Shown here piece by piece: positions 15,305-22,606 of a stretch of 35,983 nucleotides of DNA. The notes beneath the pieces are model-generated. The model ran no database searches and had not been told where the DNA came from. It saw only the letters and a list, made by a program, of their open reading frames with translations. Location of the stretch: assembly GCA_016213775.1 (NCBI GenBank), contig JACQZR010000151.1, positions 1 through 35,983 on the forward strand, given 5' to 3'. Position numbers and translations under genes: made by a program. How positions within the stretch are numbered: the stretch's first letter is position 1; each line of letters begins with the position of its first letter. This DNA is from Acidobacteriota bacterium. GTDB taxonomy: Bacteria; Acidobacteriota; Terriglobia; Bryobacterales; Bryobacteraceae.

Positions 15305-16123
15305 GTGCGAGATTTCGTCGAGCTTGTGGTCGGCTGCAATGAGGACATCCCCCTTGATATCGCAGTCCTGGAACTGGCCTCCATCGAATTCCCGGATCTG
15401 GAAGTGGAACCCTGGCTCGGGCTACTCGATTCCTACGCAACCGAGCTCAGCGAGCGCATCCGCCCCTCCGACGACGGCGTCAGTTTTATCTCCGCCACCA
15501 ACCACTACCTGTTTGAAGAACTCGGCTTCCGCGGTAACGACGACGACTACTACTCGCCCCTCAACAGTTGCCTCAACCAGGTGCTGATGGAACGCGTCGG
15601 ACTCCCGATTACGCTCTCGCTGGTCTACATGGAAATCGCCCGCCGCCTCGACCGGCCGGTGCAAGGCATCGGCCTCCCTGGTCATTTCCTCGTCGAATAC
15701 AATGACGGGGAACTCCAGCGCTACATCGCACCGTTTTACGCCGGCCGCATCCTGGAACCCGACGATTGCCTCTCACTCGCCAGCCGCATCACCGGCCTCG
15801 ATCTGAACGGCAATCTGAACGCGCTGGCGCCGGTCTCCAAACGCCAGATGGCGCTCCGCATGCTCAACAACCTGCGTGCCGCCTACCTCCGCCGCAGTTC
15901 GTGGCAGAAAGCGCTGGTGGTGCAAAATCTCCTTGTCGATGCCCATCCGGAGGAAGCCACCGAATACCGCCAGCGTGGCTACCTCCACCTGCAAATGAAG
16001 CACTACCAAGAAGCCGCTTCCGACCTCCACCGCTATCTCTCCCTTTCGCCGGATGCTAAAGATAAGACGGATGTGGAGAAACGCCTCCAGTCGCTGCAAC
16101 GTTGGAAAGCGGGAATGAACTAA
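15305..16123 (+). CDS. SirB1-type transglutaminase-like protein with TPR tail
   Basis: A 272-residue protein of the SirB1/YchA family. The N-terminal domain (about 30-165) has the family features NHYLFEELGFRGN, YYSPLNSCLNQVL and GLPITLSLVYMEIARRL, and GIGLPGHFLVEY with the conserved Gly-His. A C-terminal pair of TPR helices follows (about 185-260). The Cys in PLNSCLNQVL and the His in LPGHF are positioned like a transglutaminase-fold Cys-His pair. The molecular function is not established. The start is a GTG at 15305; no upstream ATG is in frame and the ribosome binding site is poor. A hairpin follows 15 nt after the stop. Confidence 0.82.
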   Translation: MRDFVELVVGCNEDIPLDIAVLELASIEFPDLEVEPWLGLLDSYATELSERIRPSDDGVSFISATNHYLFEELGFRGNDDDYYSPLNSCLNQVLMERVGLPITLSLVYMEIARRLDRPVQGIGLPGHFLVEYNDGELQRYIAPFYAGRILEPDDCLSLASRITGLDLNGNLNALAPVSKRQMALRMLNNLRAAYLRRSSWQKALVVQNLLVDAHPEEATEYRQRGYLHLQMKHYQEAASDLHRYLSLSPDAKDKTDVEKRLQSLQRWKAGMN

Positions 16124-16138
16124 GCCCCGCGTACCCAC

Positions 16139-16159
16139 GCGCAATACCCCCTATTGCGC
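16139..16159 (+). terminator. Hairpin after the SirB1-like gene
   Basis: GCGCAATA (16139-16146), a CCCCC loop and TATTGCGC (16152-16159) make a perfect 8-bp stem, followed by CTTGT. It probably ends the SirB1-like transcript, although the U tract is weak. Confidence 0.5.
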
Positions 16160-16182
16160 CTTGTACTACACTCATATCCCCC

Positions 16183-16210
16183 TAAAGGCCGCCCTCACTT
16201 GCGCCGATGA
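16183..16210 (+). promoter_or_regulatory. Sigma-28 (FliA)-like promoter ahead of the chemotaxis-type operon
   Basis: TAAA (16183-16186), 16 nt, then GCCGATGA (16203-16210) matches the flagellar sigma-28 pattern TAAA-N15-GCCGATAA with one mismatch and one extra spacer base. It lies about 80 nt upstream of the Hpt start. Use by a FliA-type sigma factor is inferred. Confidence 0.4.
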
Positions 16211-16291
16211 GCACAAGTGCGTGGGCTTGCTACGGCCTCAAGCACTTGCAGGGCCACGATTCTAGCGGCATCAGGAGAGGAACTCAACTGC

Positions 16292-16723
16292 ATGGACGAT
16301 CCGGAAATCATCGAAGACTTCCTCATGGAGAGCAATGAAAACCTCGCGCGGCTCGACCAGGAGATGGTGGAGTTGGAAAAACGTCCCAAGGACGCCGCGC
16401 TCCTGGGCAACATCTTCCGTACCATCCACACGATCAAGGGTACCTGTGGCTTCCTGGGCTTCTCTGTGCTGGAACGCATGACGCACGTGGGCGAGAACAT
16501 TCTCGGTCAGGTGCGGAACGGCGACCGTGATCTCACACCGTCGCTTGTCAGCCTCATCCTGGAAATGGTGGAAGGGGTCCGGAAGGAGTTGCGGGCCATC
16601 GAAGCCACCGCTTCCGAGTCGGGAGATTCGCACCACCAGCTCATCGAGCGGTTGCAGGCGGTTTGCGAAGACCGCAAGTCCGCAGCCGTTCCGCAACCTA
16701 CGACGGGAGAGCCGGCGGCATAG
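16292..16723 (+). CDS. Stand-alone Hpt (histidine phosphotransfer) protein, CheA-P1-like
   Basis: A 143-residue four-helix Hpt domain of the CheA P1 type. The phosphorylatable H46 lies in FRTIHTIKGTCGFLGF, the exact CheA/Hpt context. Helices A (about 5-30) and C-D (about 65-115) complete the bundle. The tail (EDRKSAAVPQ...) is short and disordered. No kinase, dimerisation or CheW-like domain follows, so it must receive its phosphate from another kinase. I start at 16292, preceded by AGGAGAGGAA; the longer frame from 16217 lacks a ribosome binding site. First gene of the Hpt-CheY-CheR-CheX cluster. Confidence 0.88.
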   Translation: MDDPEIIEDFLMESNENLARLDQEMVELEKRPKDAALLGNIFRTIHTIKGTCGFLGFSVLERMTHVGENILGQVRNGDRDLTPSLVSLILEMVEGVRKELRAIEATASESGDSHHQLIERLQAVCEDRKSAAVPQPTTGEPAA

Positions 16724-16743
16724 GGAAGGAACTCCCCAAAGAA

Positions 16744-16863
16744 ATGTCCAGGGAAACCGAAAAGAGTAATCAGAAGGCCGGAGCGAGTCGGCCGGAGAGC
16801 GACTGCATCTCCAGTGCCATCGCCTCGGCGTATTGGTGGTTTCAGAACGAAGAAGGGACCTGA
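16744..16863 (+). CDS. Possible 39-residue peptide between Hpt and CheY genes
   Basis: An ATG at 16744 opens a frame (MSRETEKSNQ... ending YWWFQNEEGT) whose stop TGA lies one base before the CheY ATG (TGATATG). The frame fills the otherwise empty 141-nt gap. A GGAAGGAAC lies rather far upstream, so translation is uncertain. I recognise no family. It may be only a leader. Confidence 0.25.
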   Translation: MSRETEKSNQKAGASRPESDCISSAIASAYWWFQNEEGT

Positions 16864-16864
16864 T

Positions 16865-17236
16865 ATGTCAAAAGCAATGGTTGTCGATGATTCCCGGGCG
16901 ATTCGAACGATCCTGGCTCGGATCCTCGGACAGCTCGGCTACGATGTCTGCCAGGCTGCCAACGGCAAGGAGGCCCTCACCGTTCTCCACGACGAGGGCA
17001 ACGTCTCCCTCGTTCTGGTTGATTGGAATATGCCGGAAATGAACGGACTTGAATTCGTGAAAGGCGTCCGGTCCAACAGGGACTATGACGCTGTCAAGCT
17101 CATGATGGTGACCACGGAAACGCAAATCGAGCTGATGATGGTGGCTCTCGAGGCCGGCGCCAACGAATATGTCATGAAGCCATTCACGAAGGAGGTTATC
17201 GAGGACAAGCTCCGCATGCTTGGTGTGCTGCAATGA
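16865..17236 (+). CDS. CheY-like single-domain response regulator
   Basis: A 123-residue receiver domain with no output domain. The acidic pair D8/D9, phosphoacceptor D53 (LVDWNMPEMNG), switch T83 (MMVTTE) and K105 (YVMKPF) are all present, with the CheY-like DWNMP signature. It should take phosphate from the upstream Hpt protein and lose it through the CheX-like phosphatase encoded two genes downstream. A GAAGGGA sits just upstream of the ATG. It may control motility or another taxis-like output; no motor gene is in view. Confidence 0.93.
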   Translation: MSKAMVVDDSRAIRTILARILGQLGYDVCQAANGKEALTVLHDEGNVSLVLVDWNMPEMNGLEFVKGVRSNRDYDAVKLMMVTTETQIELMMVALEAGANEYVMKPFTKEVIEDKLRMLGVLQ

Positions 17237-17316
17237 CCACCCTCGTCAACATAGTCACGGGCATGGGCCGGCTCGTCCTGCCTGCCGAAGAGTCATCTTT
17301 CAGCGGAGGGGAGTAA
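17233..17316 (+). CDS. Possible 27-residue coupled leader peptide before cheR
   Basis: An ATG overlaps the CheY stop (ATGA) and opens a 27-codon frame (MTTLVNIVTG... FSGGE) ending in TAA at 17314-17316. The stop sits within the palindrome just ahead of the CheR start, and GGAGGGGAG lies at the frame's end. It could be a coupling leader for CheR translation. No family is recognised. Confidence 0.2.
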   Translation: MTTLVNIVTGMGRLVLPAEESSFSGGE

Positions 17317-17326
17317 ATCATTTACC

Positions 17327-18181
17327 ATGGCTCTTACAATCACAGATACTGCCAGCCAACCCAAGACGGAAATCCATCCGGACAACTACCGGTTCCTCCA
17401 GGACTACATCTACCGCGAATCCGGCATCGTCATCGATTCGGACAAACACTATCTGCTCGAAGCGCGTCTGATGCCGGTGGCCAGAAAGCAGGAATTATCC
17501 AGCATCGACGATCTGTGCAATCTGCTGAAAGCCACAGTTTCCACGGGCGAGTTGCGGCAGCAGGTGGTAGAGGCAATGACAACACACGAGACCCTGTTCT
17601 TTCGCGACCTCCCCCAGTACGACGCTCTCCGCACCACGATTCTGCCGGCGCTCATCGAGCAGCGTCGCGCGACGGCGCGTCTCTCCTTCTGGTCGGCCGC
17701 GGCCTCCAGCGGCCAGGAAGCCTATTCCCTCGCCATGATCCTCATCGAGATGGGCCTGCGGGATTGGAGAATCGAGATTGTCGGCACGGATCTCTCGGAT
17801 GCGATTCTCGACCGCGCCCGCGCCGGCAGGTTCATGCAGATTGAGGTCAATCGCGGGCTGCCCGTCAGCTACCTCGTCAAGTACTTCACGCGCGCAGGCC
17901 TGGAATGGGAGCTCAAGGAGGACGTACGCAAAATGGTGACGTTCCGCCGGATGGACCTCCGCGACAATCTCCAGACACTGGGCCCCTTTGACGTGGTCTT
18001 TTGCCGCAACGTTCTCATCTACTTTGATACCGAAACCAAACGGCAGGTTCTACAGAGAATCCAGGACACCATCCATCACGGCGGTTACCTTCTGCTCGGA
18101 GGAGCGGAAACGACGCTGAGTCTGGTGGATACCATGGAGCGCGTCATGATCGGGCAGGCGGTAGCCTACCGTGTGCCGTAG
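17327..18181 (+). CDS. cheR: CheR-type protein-glutamate methyltransferase
   Basis: A 284-residue SAM-dependent methyltransferase of the CheR family, which methylates glutamates on chemoreceptors. The N-terminal helical CheR_N domain spans about 15-75. The conserved TTHETLFFRD (85-94) is followed by SAM motif I FWSAAASSGQEAYS (121-134), GTDLSDAIL with the SAM-contacting Asp (153-161) and FCRNVLIYFD (225-234). The family is certain; the substrate is not, since no receptor gene is adjacent. A GTAAATCATTTAC palindrome lies between a GGAGGGGA Shine-Dalgarno sequence and the ATG. Confidence 0.92.
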   Translation: MALTITDTASQPKTEIHPDNYRFLQDYIYRESGIVIDSDKHYLLEARLMPVARKQELSSIDDLCNLLKATVSTGELRQQVVEAMTTHETLFFRDLPQYDALRTTILPALIEQRRATARLSFWSAAASSGQEAYSLAMILIEMGLRDWRIEIVGTDLSDAILDRARAGRFMQIEVNRGLPVSYLVKYFTRAGLEWELKEDVRKMVTFRRMDLRDNLQTLGPFDVVFCRNVLIYFDTETKRQVLQRIQDTIHHGGYLLLGGAETTLSLVDTMERVMIGQAVAYRVP

Positions 18182-18253
18182 CTCCATCCGCTGTATGCCC
18201 GATCTTGTTTGTTCCCGGGTGAAGCTTTCCCGGAGAAGTGGAGTTCTTAAAAG

Positions 18254-18718
18254 ATGGTTTTCCCAGTAGAGTCCTACCAGTCAGAAATCAACCAGATCGT
18301 CGAGGTTGTCTTCTCGACGATGTTAGCCACCGATGTCCGGCCGGACGAAGCGGAAATGACGGTTTGCTACCACCCTTCCGTCACTGCGGCGATCTTCTTT
18401 GCAGGGAGCTGGAAAGGCGCCGTGCTTGTGGAGTGCTCCGTTCTCCAGGCTTGCCATTGGACCGCGAAGCTCGTCTCCATCCCCATACCGGACTCCATCA
18501 CTGACGATGTGCGCGACGCCATGGGCGAGCTGGTGAACATGATCGGCGGCAATCTCAAATCGGTGCTGCCGGTTGGCGTCGGCCTGTCCATGCCAACTGT
18601 TGTCCAGGGCGGGGATTACGTGATGAAGCTCTGCGGCGGTAATCTTGTCAACCGCCGCGTCTTCCATTCCCCGCTTGGCAAGTTCTCCGTCACGCTGATC
18701 GAAGTGGTGGAAAAGTAG
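18254..18718 (+). CDS. CheX-like CheY-P phosphatase
   Basis: A 154-residue protein of the CheX/CheC/FliY superfamily that removes phosphate from CheY-P. The active-site signature is DAMGELVNMIGGNLKS, with E92 and N95 as the conserved ExxN pair. The N-terminal half forms the strands and helix typical of CheX, which has one active site per chain. It is the last gene of the cluster; GGAG lies about 11 nt before the ATG. Together with Hpt, CheY and CheR it makes a module able to receive, reset and adapt a signal but not to start one. Confidence 0.85.
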   Translation: MVFPVESYQSEINQIVEVVFSTMLATDVRPDEAEMTVCYHPSVTAAIFFAGSWKGAVLVECSVLQACHWTAKLVSIPIPDSITDDVRDAMGELVNMIGGNLKSVLPVGVGLSMPTVVQGGDYVMKLCGGNLVNRRVFHSPLGKFSVTLIEVVEK

Positions 18719-18770
18719 CTCCGATCAGAGCAAGGCCGCGGACCAGGGGTGCTGCGCCGCTGATCTCCGA

Positions 18771-18804
18771 TTCGCTAATGTGGCGCGTTCGCTAATGTGG
18801 CGCG
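18771..18804. repeat. Tandem duplication of a 17-bp unit
   Basis: ttcgctaatgtggcgcg occurs twice back to back (18771-18787 and 18788-18804) with no mismatch, followed by a GC step and TTTTTT. It lies between the stops of CheX and the convergent cupredoxin-fusion gene. The TTTTTT may assist termination. Confidence 0.7.
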
Positions 18805-18818
18805 CGCATTTTTTCTGA

Positions 18819-20951
18819 TTATTGTACGATTACTGTCCCCGTCATAGATGGGTGTATCGAGCAGTGGTAATTGTACGTTCCCGGCGCCGCCGGCATGGTG
18901 CTGAATGTCTGGCCATTGCCGAGGACTCCCGATGAGAATTGGCCGCCATCGGCGACGACTGTGTGTTGCGTCCCGTCCAGGTTCGTCCATCTGACCTGTC
19001 CCCCCGCAGCCACGGTGACCGGCGTGGGGGAAAACTGGAACTGTTGGATCGAGACCTGCGCTGTCTGGGGCCCCTGAGGCGGAGTGACAGTCAGAGTGAT
19101 GTTCTGACTGCGCGCCGGAAAACCAAGACTCACCGCGTTCACCGTTATGGTGGACGTGGCCGATGGGCTGTTCGGCTGAGCAGTCAGCGAAAGCGTGGAT
19201 GTAACGCTTCCATTGGCAGGCAAAGTGAAAAGATCCGTATTGAAGGTGGATAAGACGGTGTTCGGCACGTTCGCGAGTCCCAAGGCTACCTGTCCGCTGA
19301 AGTCGTTTTGCGAGGCGACTGTCACCTGGTAAGTGGTAGTGGCTCCGGCGGCGATCGTACGGCTGAGGGGGTTGACGGATATCGTGTAACCTGGTGCCGC
19401 GGGCTGGACGATGGTGGCGGAAATATTCTGATCGTGCACCAGTTGTTGACTTGCCGCGCGCACAGTCATGGTCCCACCGCCGAAAGGGCCGTCCGGTTTG
19501 GCGGTCAGGCGCAAAGCGGAGGTTGCGGTTCCATTGGAGGAAACAAAGACAGACGGTGGAATGAAATCCGCGCTGGCTAGCCCATTCATTCGATTGAGAA
19601 GTGTCAAATCCACCGTCCCCGAGAAGCCATCCCGGGACTGAACGGTGACAGAATATGCGGTGGTTCCGCCCGCAGTGATGACGCGGCTGAGGGGATCCAC
19701 TGAGAGTGAAAAGTTCGGCTGAGGCTGTTGCGGAGCTTGCACGGCAAAATAGCCATTGATATCAATGATCAGATCGGTGGCGTCCGAAGCAAAAACCTTG
19801 ATCGAGCCGTCCGGCCCCGCCGGCACAATCGCCGCATTTGCCACAACAGTGCCTTCGAAAGAGTTCAGCGTCGAAACCAGTGGCTGGGGGCGGTCGCCCG
19901 GCCAGATCGTCACGTACTGAAGGAGCCCGCGAGGAACCGCGGTGATATTGAGAGCGTAGGCGCCCACCTGGAGCGGCACTCCGCAACTGCTTTGGGGGAG
20001 GACGAAGGAGCGGATGGAGCCAGCATTGAGAAAGGGTCCTCCAAATGGGCTCTGCGCTCCCCGCGTGTCCGCGATGCGGCAAGGAGTCAGTGGGAAAAAC
20101 GAGAGAGCAGGAGTACTGCCCGAGGAGCCGAAATACCCGTTCACGTCCATGATCAAATGCGTCGCGCCGGTAGCAAAGGCACTCGTGCCTCCGCTTGTTC
20201 CAGCCGGAGTGATTGCCGCATTCGCTACAACCCGGCCATCCGAGTTCAGTGTTGAGACCGCGGGTTGGGACTGGCTGGACGGCCAGAGCGTCAGAAATGC
20301 GAGAGGCTCCAACGGGACTACCGTTGCATTGAGCGAGTACGCCTGTGCGGATGCCGGAACACCACAAGGGCTCGCCGGAATATTGAAACTGCGTGTTGCG
20401 CTCGCGACGAGCGCCGGACTGCCCAGCGGCCCCTCGCGTGTATCAGCGGCACGGCATGGAGGCAGCGCAAAGAATGGGAACGCACCCGCCTGGCTATCGA
20501 AGTAACCATTGATGTCGATCACAACGTGCGCATCGTTGTTCACGAACACATCAATGCCGCCCCCGGCGCCCGATGGAATGATTGCCGCGTTGGCCACGAT
20601 CCGTCCATCGAACGAGTTCAAGGTTGATACGAAAGGCTGAGGTTGTCCGCTGGGCCAGGCCGTGAGGAATCCGAGTGGACCGCCTGGAACCACGGTGATA
20701 TTTAGCGAGAAAGCCCGGGCTCCCGCCGGAATTCCGCAGGCCGGTCCGGCGACTGGAAAGGTCCTGCGGCTGTTTGCGCTCATCATGGGGCCGCCATTGG
20801 GCCCGACGGCGTTACGGGTATCGGCGATGCGGCACGGCGTCACTGGAATGAACCCTGTCCCCGCGGTGGACTGGCCGCTCACCGTTGGTGCGGTCACCAG
20901 GACGACCGCCCAGAAGAAGATCAGCATGACACTGTATATGTGTTTGAGCAT
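18819..20951 (-). CDS. Secreted multidomain protein: three repeat domains, two Ig-like domains, C-terminal blue-copper domain
   Basis: A 710-residue exported protein with a signal peptide (1-26). Three copies of one domain of about 115 residues follow (about 33-152, 160-274, 284-402). Each has PCRxADTR near its start, a cysteine about 30 residues later (CGxP), an STLNS strand, VANAAI and a closing D(I/V)NGYF. Two Ig-like domains (about 413-515, 522-622) share SVDPLSR/SVNPLSR and AxGxTTxYxVTV. The C-terminal domain (about 631-710) is plastocyanin-like: H663, C697, H700 and M703 form a complete type 1 copper site in QHTVV and YHCSIHPSM. It would act outside the cell or in the envelope, perhaps in electron transfer; the repeat domain's role is unknown. 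Confidence 0.85.
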   Translation of the reverse strand: MLKHIYSVMLIFFWAVVLVTAPTVSGQSTAGTGFIPVTPCRIADTRNAVGPNGGPMMSANSRRTFPVAGPACGIPAGARAFSLNITVVPGGPLGFLTAWPSGQPQPFVSTLNSFDGRIVANAAIIPSGAGGGIDVFVNNDAHVVIDINGYFDSQAGAFPFFALPPCRAADTREGPLGSPALVASATRSFNIPASPCGVPASAQAYSLNATVVPLEPLAFLTLWPSSQSQPAVSTLNSDGRVVANAAITPAGTSGGTSAFATGATHLIMDVNGYFGSSGSTPALSFFPLTPCRIADTRGAQSPFGGPFLNAGSIRSFVLPQSSCGVPLQVGAYALNITAVPRGLLQYVTIWPGDRPQPLVSTLNSFEGTVVANAAIVPAGPDGSIKVFASDATDLIIDINGYFAVQAPQQPQPNFSLSVDPLSRVITAGGTTAYSVTVQSRDGFSGTVDLTLLNRMNGLASADFIPPSVFVSSNGTATSALRLTAKPDGPFGGGTMTVRAASQQLVHDQNISATIVQPAAPGYTISVNPLSRTIAAGATTTYQVTVASQNDFSGQVALGLANVPNTVLSTFNTDLFTLPANGSVTSTLSLTAQPNSPSATSTITVNAVSLGFPARSQNITLTVTPPQGPQTAQVSIQQFQFSPTPVTVAAGGQVRWTNLDGTQHTVVADGGQFSSGVLGNGQTFSTMPAAPGTYNYHCSIHPSMTGTVIVQ

Positions 20952-20984
20952 GAGTCCAACATAGAACGACCATGGAAACCAAAA

Positions 20985-21025
20985 CGTGACGTCCTGGCGG
21001 TCTCTTGGTCCGATTTTCGTTGACG
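20985..21025. repeat. Copy A of a 41-bp direct repeat
   Basis: This 41-bp segment matches 22904-22944 at about 32 positions. Both copies begin CGTGACGTC and end GATTTTCGTTGACG. Copy A lies about 35 bp upstream of the cupredoxin-fusion start. The rest of the 160-bp gap up to the regulator pseudogene shows nothing I can name. Confidence 0.5.
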
Positions 21026-21112
21026 CCCGCGGAGGAGCCCCTGGCCGCCACCACCTGTTACCATAGAGAATAGCATCGGGGCTGCCTCTTTTTCAGTCAG
21101 TCACGGCAGAAC

Positions 21113-22139
21113 ATGATCTCATTCGGGCCATTCCGGCTTGACACGGTCAACCACCGTTTGTGGCGGAACGAAGGACGTGCTCCGTTGACCCCCTAAGCTT
21201 TCGATCTCTTGCGTTATCTGGTGGAACACGCGGACCGGCTGGTCACTCAGGGCGAGATTCTATAGGCGCTGTGGCCAGAGACCTACGTCAATCCGGAAGG
21301 CATTCGAAAGTACATTCTGGAAATCCGCAGAGTCCTTGGCGCACAGCCTGATGGGCAGGTTTTCATTGGGACATTTCCGAAACGGGGATATCAATTCATG
21401 GCTCCTGTGACCGGTGCGCGCGCGGTGGGGCCGCCACTTACGGTCCACGATCCGACCGGGGAAATGGTGGGGCGGGAGGAAGCACTTGCCCGCCTGAACG
21501 GATTCTTGCAGAAAGCATGCTCCGGCCAACGACAACTGGTGTTTGTAACCCGCGATAGCGGGCATTCGCCAAGACAACACTGGTGGACGCTTTCCTGCAA
21601 AGTGCCGCCGCCGTCCGAAGCTTCGGATTGCACGCGGGCAGTGTATTGAGGGTTTCGAGGGTATCGAAGCCTACTACCCAATGCTCGAGGCAATGGGCTC
21701 ACTGCTTCGGGCGCGGAAGCCGGCTTACTGATCCAGGCCCTTGCCAAGCGAGCGCCCACATGGTTGATTCAATTTCCCGGGCTGGTGAAGCCTGAACAAT
21801 GCGATTCTCTGCCCGGCGCCGACCCAAACATGCGCGCACTCGCCCGGGAAGTCAAGTCGCGAGTAGCCAAAGCTGAGAACGATCTCGATGGCGCCCAAAC
21901 ATATATCGGCAATGCCCTCACAATCGTTGACGAGTCCATCATCCCTGTGGCCGCATGGCGAGTCCACACTAGCGCCTGGGACTTGCGCGGAGATAGCGGG
22001 GATCATGCGCGAGCCAGCGCACATCGCGCGCGCGAAGGAACTGATCATGGGTATCGCCGATTCACTGGCACACGACGAGCCGCTCAGGCAATGCCTGCTG
22101 ACAGCCACCCCCGTCCGGAGGCTGTTGGCCGATAAATGA
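21113..22139 (+). pseudogene. Remnant of a winged-helix/AAA+ ATPase transcriptional regulator
   Basis: The frame from ATG 21113 reads as an OmpR/CadC-type DNA-binding domain (FGPFRLDTVNHRLW, then LWPETYVNPEGIRKYILEIRR, then FPKRGYQFMAPV). It is broken by TAA at 21194-21196 and TAG at 21263-21265. An AAA+ start follows (MVGREEALARLN, then QLVFVT). Its Walker A region is disrupted: after the damage KTTLVDAFLQ appears in another frame, and more shifts follow. The sequence then jumps to what look like C-terminal TPR pieces (KSRVAKAENDLDGAQTYIGNAL, WRVHTSAWDL). After a final shift it ends in EPLRQCLLTATPVRRLL at 22139. Intact relatives are about 900-1100 residues, so most of the middle has been deleted. 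Confidence 0.8.
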
Positions 22140-22147
22140 AGTGCGCA

Positions 22148-22606
22148 TCAAAGGCCGAACTGGCGCAGGTGATGATCCGTGTGCAAGTAGCCCCAACGCA
22201 TCCATTCCCATTCCGACATTTTGCCGAATATCGGATGAAGTGTGTCCTGACAACGCGGCCGCGCGCGCGCAAAGCGCGTGATCGACCCAATGAGGTTGCC
22301 CATATCGGAGACGAACTCGTGTGGAGGTGTACCACCGAGTTCCTGGTCCGCCTCTGGGCGCGTTTGGACTCCCTTGGGCCACGGAAGCGGGACGCGGAGC
22401 GCAATTGTCTTGATCACTGCGCGTTGGAGAACACCCGAAGCGGGACTGACTGCGCGTTCGCCGAGACCAAGTCGGAAAGAGTCGTGGAGGTGGCATACCA
22501 TCTGATGCGCGTTCATCCTCCCCCACTTGCCTGGCGAATCCGGTTGAAGGCGCCTTAACCGATCCAGGGTCGCGGTAAAGACAATGGGATCAAGAAATGT
22601 GTCCAT
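22148..22606 (-). CDS. DinB-like / DUF1569 family protein
   Basis: A 152-residue four-helix-bundle protein of the DinB/YfiT superfamily, DUF1569 branch. Family marks are WGRMNAHQMVCHLHDSFR near residue 28-45 and the terminal WGYLHTDHHLRQFGL, whose His residues normally bind a metal; the first His lies in MNAHQM and others in the C-terminal HTDHH. Biochemical roles in this branch are not known; some relatives use bacillithiol or mycothiol. I prefer the ATG at 22606, because GAGGT lies 9 nt upstream and directly abuts the alternative ATG at 22615. It is intact inside an otherwise decayed region. Confidence 0.75.
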   Translation of the reverse strand: MDTFLDPIVFTATLDRLRRLQPDSPGKWGRMNAHQMVCHLHDSFRLGLGERAVSPASGVLQRAVIKTIALRVPLPWPKGVQTRPEADQELGGTPPHEFVSDMGNLIGSITRFARARPRCQDTLHPIFGKMSEWEWMRWGYLHTDHHLRQFGL

